In this document: piece after piece, positions 29,667 to 39,623 of the stretch
Layout: the number at the start of each line of letters is the position of its first letter
Position numbering within the stretch: position 1 is the first letter of the stretch
NCBI RefSeq assembly: GCF_017312725.1
Contig: NZ_BOPO01000116.1
Coordinates: 34,858 to 98,857 of the forward strand
DNA: 64,000 bases
Direction of reading: 5' to 3'
Source: Actinocatenispora comari
Lineage (GTDB): Bacteria > Actinomycetota > Actinomycetes > Mycobacteriales > Micromonosporaceae
Notes under the pieces: model-generated
What the model was told of the DNA's origin: nothing
The model's database searches: none
The model's input: the letters and a program-made list of their open reading frames with translations, nothing else
Program-made: the position numbers and the translations under genes

Positions 29667-29994
29667 GGCCGACACCTCCGCCCTCCGTACGCATGCATGC
29701 GGACGCTGCCGGGCGACCCGGCGTGGCGGCGGCAGGAAGCGGCCGGCGCGGGCCCGGATCACCCGGTTGTCCAGGGATGTTGTTCGGGATCGAGGCTAGG
29801 ATCCGGCCCCGCGCAACGACATGGCCGCTGTTGCCGTGCTTTTGCCCGATCCTGCTGCCCCGGCATCCGCGGCACTGCGATCGGAGGGCCGTTTCACCCG
29901 CCGCCCGGTGGGAACATCACGGACGGGTATGAGGAATGCCCGTACGGTGCCCCGCCGGTTGGTTACGGACCGCGATTTTGTCTAACGTAGGTCC
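29667..29994. promoter_or_regulatory. Divergent control region of the sugar operon and CGNR gene
   Basis: This 328-bp gap holds the perfect palindrome CGCATGCATGCG (29690-29701), 24 bp before the permease ATG, a dyad GGATC-N8-GATCC (29787-29804), and the motif TTTTGCCCGATCCTGC (29840-29855) shared with 23621-23636. On the plus strand TAACGT (29983-29988) is the likely -10 box of the CGNR gene. No gene is seen. Functional roles are inferred from position. Confidence 0.4.
29983..29988 (+). promoter_or_regulatory. -10 box of a probable leaderless promoter (CGNR gene)
   Basis: TAACGT lies 6 nt before the GTG at 29995. No ribosome-binding site is present. The same TAACGT arrangement occurs before the Rpn gene at 53526. 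Confidence 0.55.
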
Positions 29995-30522
29995 GTGGAC
30001 TTCGACGCGTACGCGCAGACGGCGGTCACACTGGCGAACCTCCCGGCCGACGACCCGGTCGATCCGGCGGTCGCCTTCGGTCCGGACACCCGGGCCGCAC
30101 AGCAGGCCGGCGAGCGCGACCTGGTCGCCGTGCGGCGCGCCGGCAAGCGGCTGCGACGGGTGTTCGAGCTCGGTGCCGGCGGCCGCGACACCGACGCCGT
30201 CGACGAGCTGAACGCGCTGCTGGTCGCCTATCCGGTGCAGCCGCACATCTCCGGACACGACGGCAAGTCCTGGCACGTGCACGTCACCGGCCGCGGTTCC
30301 ACCGCCAGCGCCGAGCACATCGCCGGCGCGGTCTGGGGGTTGTCGGTGTGGCTGTGTGAGAACGGCAGCGACCGGTTCGGCGTCTGCGCTGACGAGCACT
30401 GCGGCAACGTCTACCTGGACACCTCGTCGAACAACTGCCGCCGGTTCTGCTCGGAGCGCTGCGCCACCCGCTCGCACGTCGCCGCGCACCGCGCCCGCAA
30501 GCGCGCCGCCGCGGTCGGCTGA
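29995..30522 (+). CDS. CGNR zinc-finger (ABATE-type) protein
   Basis: A 175-residue probable transcription factor. The N-terminal ABATE-like domain begins MDFDAYAQTAVTLANL. The C-terminal zinc finger has C-x4-CGN and C-x3-C (CADEHCGNVYLD, CRRFCSERC) followed by a basic HRARKR. The Arg of the CGNR signature is replaced by Val (CGNV), which is unusual. GTG at 29995 appears leaderless. It diverges from the sugar transport operon; whether it regulates it is unknown. Confidence 0.82.
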   Translation: MDFDAYAQTAVTLANLPADDPVDPAVAFGPDTRAAQQAGERDLVAVRRAGKRLRRVFELGAGGRDTDAVDELNALLVAYPVQPHISGHDGKSWHVHVTGRGSTASAEHIAGAVWGLSVWLCENGSDRFGVCADEHCGNVYLDTSSNNCRRFCSERCATRSHVAAHRARKRAAAVG

Positions 30523-30628
30523 CCCGCGTCCCGCGCGCTGCCCGTCGCGCCGGCTGAGCACGGTGGTACGCGGCCGGCAGCGATCGCCGCGACCCGGCAC
30601 ACCACGATCGGGCGCGGGCGGTGGGTGA

Positions 30629-31339
30629 TCAGTGGCGGGCGGCGCGTTCGGCGGTCAGCTCGTCGAGCAGACCGTAGAGCTCCTCGGCGCCGACAGCCTC
30701 GCGATCGGAGTCGGCGAGCTGCGCCCGCCCCTCCTTGGTGTACACCGGGGGGTAGAGCGACAGCAGCCGGTCCGGCGGCACCGCGGACACCTCCGCCTCC
30801 CAGCCCGGCCAGCGCAGGTCGTGGTAGAAGTCCACGATCGCGCCGCCGACCAGCAGGGACAGCCAGTCGCGGTAGGCCCAGGACAGCGGCTCCCAGCGCA
30901 GCGTGTCCGGCCCTAGGTAACAGATCTCGCCCGGCTCACCCGGCAGCACCACGGTGTCCACAGTGGACTCCGGGTCGCGGCCGCGGATCACGTACCGGCC
31001 GCCGAGCACGTCGGCACCGACGAGCAGGTGACCGGCCGCCTCCGGATCGGGGTTGACCGCTGCCAGGTCGGGCAGCCGGCGCTGCGGGCACCCGCCCCCG
31101 TACACCCGGAGCCAGCCGTTGTCGACCAGCGCGCCGCCGGTGTGCAGGGCCATCGCGCCGAGCCAGCTGTCCGCGGTGGCGCCGATCTGCCGCAGGCACC
31201 GCTCGCCGGCCGCCGGATCGACCGGTAACACCTCGACCGAGACCGCGCCGTCGGACAGCATGGCCGAGATCTCCGGCCATGCTGGACTGCCCTGCAGCAC
31301 CAGGTCGCGGCGCGGCCTGGCCCGTCCGGTAACCGCCAT
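30629..31339 (-). CDS. DUF2625 family protein
   Basis: A 236-residue cytoplasmic protein. It shows the features I associate with DUF2625: SVEVLPVDPAAGERCL, LGAMALHTGGALVDNGWLRV, VGADVLGGRYVIRG, YLGPDTLRWEPL and FYHDLRWPGWEAEV. The role of the family is unknown. ATG at 31339 lies 13 bp after the isomerase stop, so the two are probably co-transcribed. A GTCCACAGTGGAC palindrome lies inside it at 30956. Confidence 0.75.
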   Translation of the reverse strand: MAVTGRARPRRDLVLQGSPAWPEISAMLSDGAVSVEVLPVDPAAGERCLRQIGATADSWLGAMALHTGGALVDNGWLRVYGGGCPQRRLPDLAAVNPDPEAAGHLLVGADVLGGRYVIRGRDPESTVDTVVLPGEPGEICYLGPDTLRWEPLSWAYRDWLSLLVGGAIVDFYHDLRWPGWEAEVSAVPPDRLLSLYPPVYTKEGRAQLADSDREAVGAEELYGLLDELTAERAARH

Positions 31340-31351
31340 GGGGGTAAGCCT

Positions 31352-32176
31352 CTAGACGTCGGCAGTGGAGGGAAGAGTCAGATGGGTCCGGGCGAACGCG
31401 AGCGTCTCGGCCAGCGCCGCCTCCCGGCCGGCCCGGTCCATCTTGCGGGTGGCGATCTCGACGCCGACCGACTGCAGGTGGCCGTCGGTGGCGAGCTTGC
31501 GAAGCACCTCGGCGCACGGCATCGTGCCGCGGCCCGGAATCAGGTGCGCATCCCGACCCGGTGAGTTGCCGTCACCGAGATGCAGATGGGTGAGCGCCGA
31601 ACCCATCCGGTCGGCGAGCGCCAGCGGATCGGCGCCGGCGGCCGCGCAGTGCGAGATGTCCAGGGTGTAGTCGTGGTAGCCGACCACCGTCGGGTCCCAG
31701 TCGGGCGAGTAGGGCACGAAGCGGCGGCCGGCCATCTTCACCCAGTACATGTTCTCCACGGCGAACCGGACACCGCGGTGCGCGGCACGCAGCTTGTCCA
31801 GCCCGGCGGAGAACGTGCGGGCGTACTCCCGCTGCCAGAAGAACGGCGGGTGCACCACCACGGTGCCGGCGTTGAGCTCCTCGGCCATCACCGCGGCGCG
31901 GCGCAGCCGCTCCCACGGATCGGGGCTCCACACCCGCTGGGTCATCAGCAGGCACGGGGCGTGCACGGTGCCGATCGGGACGTTGTAGTGCTCGGCCAGG
32001 CCGCGCAGCGCGCCGATGTCCTGGCTCACCGCGTCGGTCCACACCATGACCTCGACGCCGTCGTACCCGAGCTTCACGGCCAGCTCGAAGGCCACCGCCG
32101 TCGGCTCCGGATAGACCGCCGAGGTGGACAGCAGGACCGGGACCGGGTGCCGACTGTGCTTTGCGTCGGATGTCAC
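31352..32176 (-). CDS. Sugar phosphate isomerase/epimerase family TIM-barrel protein
   Basis: A 274-residue AP-endonuclease-2-like barrel. Signs are LLSTSAVYPEPTAVAFELA, YDGVEVMVW, GTVHAPCLL, TVVVHPPFFW, RFAVENMYW, TLDISHCAAAGADP and LTHLHLGDGNSPGRDAHLIPGRG, with His, Glu and Asp metal ligands in the usual places. Substrate unknown. GTG at 32176 gives VTSDAKHSRHP and a length close to the M. tuberculosis homologue beside ppx (remembered as Rv0498). TACGCT lies 6 nt before this GTG, consistent with a leaderless start; a start at 32278 would add 34 unlikely residues. Confidence 0.83.
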   Translation of the reverse strand: MTSDAKHSRHPVPVLLSTSAVYPEPTAVAFELAVKLGYDGVEVMVWTDAVSQDIGALRGLAEHYNVPIGTVHAPCLLMTQRVWSPDPWERLRRAAVMAEELNAGTVVVHPPFFWQREYARTFSAGLDKLRAAHRGVRFAVENMYWVKMAGRRFVPYSPDWDPTVVGYHDYTLDISHCAAAGADPLALADRMGSALTHLHLGDGNSPGRDAHLIPGRGTMPCAEVLRKLATDGHLQSVGVEIATRKMDRAGREAALAETLAFARTHLTLPSTADV

Positions 32177-32283
32177 CGGTACAGCGTAATCGCCATCGCC
32201 GCGAGCGGCATCATCACCCTCCGTAGACCATTCCGACACGGCACCCTCACCACGCTGACCTGCGGAATCACCGGACACCGCGG

Positions 32284-33213
32284 TCAGGTACCGCGGAGCC
32301 AGTCGAGCCGGCGCAGGATCACGCCCTCACGCAGGGCCCACGGGCACAGATCGACCGCGGCCAGTTCCAGCCGGCTGAGCGCCTGTTCGGCCACCACGCC
32401 GCCGGCCAGCAGCTGGTGGGCCCGGGCCGCGCTCACCCCGTCGAGCTCGGCCAGCCCCGCGGACGGGATCCGCCGGACGAACCCGAGCACCTGGTGCAGG
32501 CCGGTACGGGTGAGGCTGCGCGGCACCCGGATGCCGGCGCCGGACGGTGCCGCGCCGGCCAGCCGGGCCAGGCTGCGGAACGTCTTGGAGGTGGCGACCG
32601 CGCGGTCCGGCCGCACCGAGCCCAGCTCGGCGAGCACGTCGTCGAGCAGCCCGCCGACGTGCTCGGTCAACCCGGCCAGCTCGGCCGCCGAGGGCGGGTC
32701 GGCGGACAGCCACTCCCGGGTGAGCCGACCCGCGCCCAGCGGTACCGACAGGGCGACGTCGGGCGACTCGTCGATGCCGCACGCCACCTCCAGCGAGCCG
32801 CCGCCGATGTCGAGCACCAGCAGGGTGCCGGCGGACCAGCCGAACCAGCGCCGGACCGCGAAGAAGGTCAGCCGCGCCTCGTCCACCCCGGTCAGCACCT
32901 GCAGGTCGACGCCGGCCTCGGCGCGGACCCGGTCGAGCACCGTGGCCGAGTTCGTCGCCTCCCGCACCGCCGAGGTGGCGAACGCGAGCAGGTCGTCGGC
33001 GCCGATCCGCTCGGACTCGGCGTGCGCCTCGCGTACCGCGTCGACGAGCGCGTCGGCGCCGGCGGCGGTGAGGGTGCCGCCCGGGCCGATCTGCTCGGCC
33101 AGCCGCAGCGTCCACTTCATCGAGGTCACCGGCCACGGGTGGGCACCCGGATGGGCGTCCAGCACCAGCAGATGCACGGTGTTGGACCCGACGTCGATCA
33201 CTCCGAGCCGCAC
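32284..33213 (-). CDS. Ppx/GppA phosphatase family protein (exopolyphosphatase-like)
   Basis: A 309-residue ASKHA-fold phosphatase acting on polyphosphate or pppGpp. Motifs: LGVIDVGSNTVHLLV at the N-terminus, LLAFATSAVREATNS, LTGVDEARLTF, LLVLDIGGGSLEVACG and TSKTFRSLARLAG. GTG at 33213 is preceded by TAGGGT at 8 nt (33222-33227), so the mRNA may be leaderless. It is short, matching the Ppx1-like actinobacterial form rather than long enterobacterial PPX. It lies 107 bp before the isomerase gene. Proximity to senX3-regX3-phoU fits a phosphate/polyphosphate theme. Confidence 0.9.
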   Translation of the reverse strand: MRLGVIDVGSNTVHLLVLDAHPGAHPWPVTSMKWTLRLAEQIGPGGTLTAAGADALVDAVREAHAESERIGADDLLAFATSAVREATNSATVLDRVRAEAGVDLQVLTGVDEARLTFFAVRRWFGWSAGTLLVLDIGGGSLEVACGIDESPDVALSVPLGAGRLTREWLSADPPSAAELAGLTEHVGGLLDDVLAELGSVRPDRAVATSKTFRSLARLAGAAPSGAGIRVPRSLTRTGLHQVLGFVRRIPSAGLAELDGVSAARAHQLLAGGVVAEQALSRLELAAVDLCPWALREGVILRRLDWLRGT

Positions 33214-33370
33214 GAGTGCGAACCCTAGCGGGTCGGCCCGCACCGCCGCCGTACCGGCGCGAACGGTGCGGATGATTCACATCCGTGAACGCTGTCTTGA
33301 CTTGTGGCACCTGTTGTCCAACGATGCCGGAACAAGACCGAAACGCCCGTGTCCGGTACCTGGAGGAGAC

Positions 33371-34186
33371 ATGCGCCGTACCCACCGCCGCGCCCGCCGG
33401 GCCGCCCTGGCCGTCGCGATCGCCGTCCTGGCAACGGTTCCCGGCACCACCGCGACCGCCGCGCCGTGGCACGGTGAGTCCGTGCCGCCGAACCTGCGCA
33501 CCGACGTACCGCCGGGCGGGAACTTCGACCTGTCGGTGTGGGAGCTGCAACTGCCCATCGGCGCACCCGGATCGCCGACCACGATCCCGTCGTCGCAGCT
33601 GGTCGGCGACGACGGGTACAGCAATCCGGCGTACTTCTGGACCGACTCCCACGACGGCTCGATGACGTTCTGGGACCCCGAGTCCGGCGTCACCACCCCG
33701 CACTCGCACTACCCGCGCAGCGAGCTGCGGGAGATGAACCGGGACGGCAGCGCCGCCGACTGGTCGCTGCCCGGTACCCACCGGCTCGACGCGCGGCTGC
33801 GGATCGTGTCGGTGACCAGGAGCGTCTGCGTCGGGCAGATCCACCTCGGCAGCGGCGGCGACTCCACCAAGCCGCTGGTCGAGCTCTACTACGCGCCGAA
33901 CGGCGACATCACCCTCGGCACCGAGAACTCGCCCGACGGCGGGCAGACCCGACACCCGGTCGGCAACGTGCCGCTGGGCACCCAGTGGACCTACCGGATC
34001 GCCGTGACCGGCGGCGACACCGTGCAGCTGACCATCGACGGCGACACCACGAGCTACCCGATCCCCGGCTCGTTCGACCGGTACCACCAGTACTTCAAGG
34101 CCGGCGACTACAACCAGTCGGCATCCGACAGCACCAGCAACGGGGCGAAGGTCAAGTTCTACTCGCTGACCGTCACGCACGGCTGA
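33371..34186 (+). CDS. Secreted alginate lyase, polysaccharide lyase family 7
   Basis: A 271-residue exported enzyme that cleaves alginate or related uronans by beta-elimination. Residues 1-31 are a signal peptide ([15 protein letters not shown] then TATAA). The PL7 catalytic triad of motifs is complete: YPRSELREM, VGQIHLGSG (QIH) and YFKAGDYNQ. No carbohydrate-binding domain is attached. ATG at 33371 follows GGAGGAG. It diverges from ppx and stands alone. Confidence 0.93.
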   Translation: MRRTHRRARRAALAVAIAVLATVPGTTATAAPWHGESVPPNLRTDVPPGGNFDLSVWELQLPIGAPGSPTTIPSSQLVGDDGYSNPAYFWTDSHDGSMTFWDPESGVTTPHSHYPRSELREMNRDGSAADWSLPGTHRLDARLRIVSVTRSVCVGQIHLGSGGDSTKPLVELYYAPNGDITLGTENSPDGGQTRHPVGNVPLGTQWTYRIAVTGGDTVQLTIDGDTTSYPIPGSFDRYHQYFKAGDYNQSASDSTSNGAKVKFYSLTVTHG

Positions 34187-34249
34187 GTACGGCGGCAGGC
34201 CGGGCCGGCGCGTCCGCGGGTAGGTTCGCCGGTCCGGCCGGTGGCTGCG

Positions 34250-34255
34250 TAGGCT
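34250..34255 (+). promoter_or_regulatory. -10 box of a probable leaderless promoter (Cys-rich protein gene)
   Basis: TAGGCT lies 7 nt before the GTG at 34263 with no ribosome-binding site between. Confidence 0.5.
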
Positions 34256-34262
34256 TGCCGTC

Positions 34263-35090
34263 GTGGCAGGAAAACGCGCTCTGGTGCAGGTGACGGTGGA
34301 AGACCCGGACGAGCCGCGGAGCCGGGAGGTCCCGCTCGACTTTCCCCGGGAGTGGATCGAGTTCACCGACCCGACCGACGACGAGCACGTGGTGCGCGCC
34401 GACCTGACCTGGCTGCTGTCGCGCTGGCAGTGCATCTTCGGCGCCGGCTGCCACGGCATCGTCGCCGGGCTGGCGGAGAACGGCTGCTGCTCGCACGGCG
34501 CGTTCTTCACCGACGCCGACGACGAGAAGCGGGTCCGCGCCGCGGTCAAGAAGCTCACCCCGGAGACCTGGCAGCACCACACCACCGGGTTCAAGAACTG
34601 GACCGAGGTGGACAGCACCGACGGCGAGGCGGACGGCCGGAAGACCCGGGTCGTCGACGGCGCCTGCATCTTCCACAACCGTCCCGGCTTCGCCGGCGGG
34701 TACGGCTGCGCGCTGCACGCCCAGGCGCTGCGCGACGGCGTGCACCCGCTGGAGTACAAGCCGGACGTGTGCTGGCAGCTGCCGGTCCGGCGGCTGCAGG
34801 AGTGGGAGGACCGGCCGGACGGCACCCGGGTGCTCGTCGACACGCTCGGCGAGTACGACCGGCGCGGCTGGGGCGAGGGCGGCCACGACCTGCACTGGTG
34901 GTGCACCTCGTCGCCGGAGGCGCACACCGGCGGCGAGGCCGTCTACCAGTCGTACGAGCCGGAGCTGACCGAGCTGATCGGCAAGGAGGCGTACGGGCGG
35001 CTCGCCGAGCTGTGCGCCGCCCGGGCGAAGCGCGGCCTGGTCGCCGAACACCCGGCCACCACCGCCGCGCCCAAGCGCCGCAAGAAGTAG
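34263..35090 (+). CDS. Conserved cysteine/histidine-rich protein of unknown function
   Basis: A 275-residue cytoplasmic protein without signal or membrane segment. It has several conserved-looking Cys/His clusters: [45 protein letters not shown] and [18 protein letters not shown]. This pattern suggests a metal site or Fe-S cluster and recalls YkgJ-like proteins, but I cannot assign a family. The basic tail (APKRRKK) is typical of actinobacterial proteins. Its position near ppx and the isomerase fits the conserved hypothetical next to ppx in mycobacteria (remembered as Rv0495c). It is convergent with gdhA, with a 13-bp gap. Confidence 0.75.
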   Translation: MAGKRALVQVTVEDPDEPRSREVPLDFPREWIEFTDPTDDEHVVRADLTWLLSRWQCIFGAGCHGIVAGLAENGCCSHGAFFTDADDEKRVRAAVKKLTPETWQHHTTGFKNWTEVDSTDGEADGRKTRVVDGACIFHNRPGFAGGYGCALHAQALRDGVHPLEYKPDVCWQLPVRRLQEWEDRPDGTRVLVDTLGEYDRRGWGEGGHDLHWWCTSSPEAHTGGEAVYQSYEPELTELIGKEAYGRLAELCAARAKRGLVAEHPATTAAPKRRKK

Positions 35091-35103
35091 CTCGACCCTC
35101 GGC

Positions 35104-36716
<1,613 letters not shown>

Positions 36717-36800
36717 CCGATTCGTTCGCTGGCAAGGCGGAGGAGGCGCCGTGTGCGTCAGCACACAAGCCGACGACAACGCCGCCAGCGGACGAATCGG
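36717..36800. repeat. Structured hairpin element, copy 1
   Basis: A 17-bp stem, CCGATTCGTTCGCTGGC (36717-36733) with GCCAGCGGACGAATCGG (36784-36800), one G-T pair, encloses the conserved segments AAGGCGGAGG and CGACAACGCC and an apical hairpin GTGTGC-GTCA-GCACAC. A second copy with the same core lies at 58588-58679 inside a MITE-like element. It begins 15 bp beyond the regX3 stop and may also act as a terminator. Nature (RNA or DNA element) unknown. Confidence 0.7.
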
Positions 36801-36815
36801 GCCGGCGCGGCGACC

Positions 36816-37496
36816 CTAAGACTCGAACTTGTAGCCGAGGCCGCGGACGGTGACGATGTAGCGGGGGCTGGAGGGCTCCGGCTCGATCTTGCCCCGCAGC
36901 CGCTTCACGTGCACGTCCAGCGTCTTGGTGTCGCCGACGTAGTCGGCGCCCCAGATCCGGTCGATCAGCTGGCCGCGGGTCAGCACCCGGCCGGCGTTGC
37001 GCAGGAACATCTCCAGCAGCTCGAACTCCTTGAGCGGCAACGAGACCCCGTCACCGCCGACGGTGACCACGTGCCGGTCGACGTCCATCCGTACCGGGCC
37101 GGCGGCGAGCGTCGGCGACTCGGCCTCGGTCGGCTCGGACCGGCGGCGCAGCACGGCGCGGATGCGGGCGACGAGCTCGCGCGGCGAGTACGGCTTGGTC
37201 ACGTAGTCGTCCGCGCCGATCTCGAGGCCGACCACCTTGTCGATCTCCGCGTCGCGGGCGGTGACCATGATGATCGGAACGCTGGAGCGCTGCCGGATCT
37301 GCCGGCACACCTCGCTGCCGGACATCTCCGGCAGCATCAGGTCGAGCAGCACGATGTCGGCTCCGGTGCGCTCGAACGAGGTGAGCGCCTCGGTGCCGGT
37401 GGCCGCGACGGAGACCTCGAAGCCCTCCTTGCGCAGCATGTACGACAGGGCGTCGGAGAACGACTCCTCGTCTTCCACGACCAGTACGCGGGTCAC
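36816..37496 (-). CDS. regX3: Phosphate-responsive response regulator RegX3 (PhoP-like)
   Basis: A 226-residue OmpR-family regulator of the phosphate-starvation response. Receiver: RVLVVEDEESFSDAL, phospho-Asp in VLLDLMLPEMSG near residue 52, Lys in YVTKPYSPREL. Winged-helix DNA-binding domain: LPLKEFELLEMFLRNAG, TRGQLIDRIWGADYVGDTKTLDVH split by family signature, ending RYIVTVRGLGYKFES. GTG start at 37496, 12 bp after the senX3 stop. Its likely targets include the PHO-box repeats upstream of senX3 and phoU. Confidence 0.95.
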   Translation of the reverse strand: MTRVLVVEDEESFSDALSYMLRKEGFEVSVAATGTEALTSFERTGADIVLLDLMLPEMSGSEVCRQIRQRSSVPIIMVTARDAEIDKVVGLEIGADDYVTKPYSPRELVARIRAVLRRRSEPTEAESPTLAAGPVRMDVDRHVVTVGGDGVSLPLKEFELLEMFLRNAGRVLTRGQLIDRIWGADYVGDTKTLDVHVKRLRGKIEPEPSSPRYIVTVRGLGYKFES

Positions 37497-37508
37497 GGCT
37501 GTCCTCTC

Positions 37509-38813
37509 TCACGCGCGCCGGGCGGGCGCGCCGGGTTGTACCTCTGCTTGTCCGATGTCTTCGGCGATCTCACCCGGGTTGTGCTCCACCGCGATGTCGG
37601 CCGGCGGGCGGCCGGGTAGCCGCAGGGTGAACGTCGAGCCGACCCCGACGGTGCTGGTCACGTCGACCCGGCCGCCGTGGTTGGTGGCGATGTGCTTGAC
37701 GATCGCGAGGCCCAGCCCGGTACCCCCGGTGGCCCGCGAGCGTGCCTTGTCGGCGCGGTAGAACCGCTCGAAGATGCGGTCCAGGTCGCGCGGCTCGATC
37801 CCGATCCCCTGGTCGATCACCGACAGCAGCACGGTGTCGGCCCGGTGGTCGGTGCGCACCGTGACGGTGGTGTGCTCCGGCGAGTACGCGAGGGCGTTCT
37901 CGACCAGGTTCGCCAGCGCGGTGGCGAGCTGCGTCTCGTTGCCGTACACGGTGTGCCCGTGCTCGCCGTCGGCGACCACGGAGATCTGCTTGGCCTGGGC
38001 GGTGGTGCGGGTGCGGTCCAGCACCTCGGCGACCAGCCGGTCGGCGGCCACCGGTACCGGGTCGGGCAGCGGTTCGGCGCCCTGCAGCCGGGACAGTTCG
38101 AGCAGCTCGGTGACCAGCCGGCCGAGCCGGGACGACTCGTGCGCGATGCGTTCGGCGAACCGGCGGGACGCCTCCGGGTCGTCGAGCGCGTCGACCAGCG
38201 CCTCACCGAGCAGTTGCAGCGCGCCGACCGGGGTCTTCAGCTCGTGGCTGACGTTCGCGACGAAGTCCCGGCGGACCCGGGCGACCCGGTGCGCCTCGGT
38301 GACGTCCTCGGCCTCCATCGCGACGTACCCGCCGGTCAACCCGACCAGGTGCACCCGGACACCGGTGCGGTCCGGGCCGTCGGCGGCGGCGCCGGGCAGG
38401 TCGCGCCGGTTGAGTTCGAGGTCGACGTCGCGCTGCTGGCCGGGCTGGGTGACCCGGCCGCCGAGGGTGCGCAGCACCGAGTGCGGGGCGAGCCCGGTCG
38501 CCTCGGCGCGGACCAGCCCGAGCCGGCGCGCCGCCGGGTTGGCGAGGACCACCTCGCCGCCGCAGCCGAGTACGACGAGGCCGACCCGCAGGGCGGCGAC
38601 ACTCTCCTCGACCAGCGCGGCGTGCGTGGGTCGGCTGACTGGTTCCGGCACGGTGGCGGCCTCCCGGTCCGGCGGTGCCGGCTGATTCGACGGGGCCTCC
38701 CCCGATGCGGCGGCGCTCGACCGACCGTGCCGGCCGCGCAGGGCCGCGATCGCGCCGAGGCCGCCGACCAGCAGCCCGACGAGCCCCCCAACGCCGAGTG
38801 CTGCCCAGTCCAC
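37509..38813 (-). CDS. senX3: Phosphate sensor histidine kinase SenX3 (PhoR-like)
   Basis: A 434-residue kinase. The N-terminus has hydrophobic segment ALGVGGLVGLLVGGLGAIAAL with no extracellular sensor, then a PAS-like domain (ALRVGLVVLGCGGEVVLANPAARRLG). The dimerisation helix carries FVANVSHELKTPVGALQLLG with the phospho-His near residue 191, and the ATPase domain has NLVENALAYSPE, IDQGIGIEPRDLDRIFERFY and GGTGLGLAIVKHIA. PhoU and the phosphate transporter usually control this kinase. It is divergent from phoU across 165 bp with PHO-box-like repeats. Confidence 0.95.
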   Translation of the reverse strand: MDWAALGVGGLVGLLVGGLGAIAALRGRHGRSSAAASGEAPSNQPAPPDREAATVPEPVSRPTHAALVEESVAALRVGLVVLGCGGEVVLANPAARRLGLVRAEATGLAPHSVLRTLGGRVTQPGQQRDVDLELNRRDLPGAAADGPDRTGVRVHLVGLTGGYVAMEAEDVTEAHRVARVRRDFVANVSHELKTPVGALQLLGEALVDALDDPEASRRFAERIAHESSRLGRLVTELLELSRLQGAEPLPDPVPVAADRLVAEVLDRTRTTAQAKQISVVADGEHGHTVYGNETQLATALANLVENALAYSPEHTTVTVRTDHRADTVLLSVIDQGIGIEPRDLDRIFERFYRADKARSRATGGTGLGLAIVKHIATNHGGRVDVTSTVGVGSTFTLRLPGRPPADIAVEHNPGEIAEDIGQAEVQPGAPARRA

Positions 38814-38841
38814 GCGGCGATCGTAGGCCGGGTAACGCCCA

Positions 38842-38928
38842 GGTGAAGGAGCATTTCACCACAAACCCGGCGTGGTTCGGGGAATGTTCACACCCTGGGA
38901 AGGCGGCGTTCACCACCGTTCACCGCGG
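38842..38928. promoter_or_regulatory. PHO-box-like repeats between senX3 and phoU
   Basis: GTTCAC units occur at 38886, 38908 and 38918 on the plus strand; the first two are 22 bp apart (two 11-bp PHO-box periods) and the last pair reads GTTCACCACCGTTCACCGCG. An inverted pair, GGTGAA (38842) and TTCACC (38855), lies nearer senX3. Actinobacterial PhoP/RegX3 binds direct 11-bp repeats of GTTCACC-like units, so these are probable autoregulatory sites for both divergent units. Confidence 0.7.
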
Positions 38929-38978
38929 GTACGCCCCGGCTGCCTACCGTCGGAGCCGCACAGACGTCAGGGGGGACG

Positions 38979-39623
38979 ATGCGAGACGAGTATCAGGTGC
39001 AGCTGGCGCTGGTCGGCGAGCTGCTGTCGGCCATGGCCGAGCACGTCGGTACGGCCATGCGGCACGCGACCGCCGGCCTGCTCGGCGCCGACCGGGCCGC
39101 CGCCGAGTCGGTGCTCGCCGACCACCCGAACCTGATCGCCCAGCGCGACCAGGTCGAGGCGCGCACCTACGAACTGGTCGCGCTGCAAGCGCCGGTCGCC
39201 GCCGACCTGCGTACCCTGCTCACCGCGCCGCGGGTCGCCACCGACCTGGAGCGGATGGGCAACCTGGCCCGGCACGTGGCCCGCGCGGCGCTCCGCCGGT
39301 ACCCGGAGCGGGCGGTGGTGGACGAGCTGGCCGGCGTATTCGCGTCGATGGCCGACACCGCGGTACGGATGGCCGACAAGATGCGCGCCGTGGTCGCCGA
39401 CCACGACGCGGACCTCGCCGCGCAGCTGGACCGGGACGACGACGAGCTCGACGAGCTGCACCGCCGGATGTTCGGCATCATGTTCGCCGCCGGCTGGAGC
39501 CACGGCGCGGAGGCCGCGGTCGACGCCGCGCTGCTCGGCCGCTACTACGAGCGGTACGCCGACCACGCCGTCAACGCCGCCACCCAGGTCATCTACCTGG
39601 TCACCGGCGAACACGCCGGCTAG
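38979..39623 (+). CDS. phoU: Phosphate signalling protein PhoU
   Basis: A 214-residue all-helical protein that links the phosphate transporter to the SenX3 kinase. Start MRDEYQVQLALVGELLSAMAEHV and two PhoU repeats are visible: AAESVLADHPNLIAQRDQVEARTYELVAL with PVAADLRTLLTAPRVATDLERMGNLARHVA, and VRMADKMRAVVADHD with YYERYADHAVNAATQVIYLVTG. Both carry the E/D-x3-D-type metal motifs (TDLERMGN, YERYADH). ATG at 38979 follows AGGGGGGA. The TAG stop lies in the first unit of a 31-bp tandem repeat. Confidence 0.94.
   Translation: MRDEYQVQLALVGELLSAMAEHVGTAMRHATAGLLGADRAAAESVLADHPNLIAQRDQVEARTYELVALQAPVAADLRTLLTAPRVATDLERMGNLARHVARAALRRYPERAVVDELAGVFASMADTAVRMADKMRAVVADHDADLAAQLDRDDDELDELHRRMFGIMFAAGWSHGAEAAVDAALLGRYYERYADHAVNAATQVIYLVTGEHAG

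Noticed and set aside
36717..36800. Integron attC or REP/IS200-type hairpin
   Set aside because: No RYYYAAC/GTTRRRY core sites and no adjacent transposase or integrase; left as an unassigned structured element.
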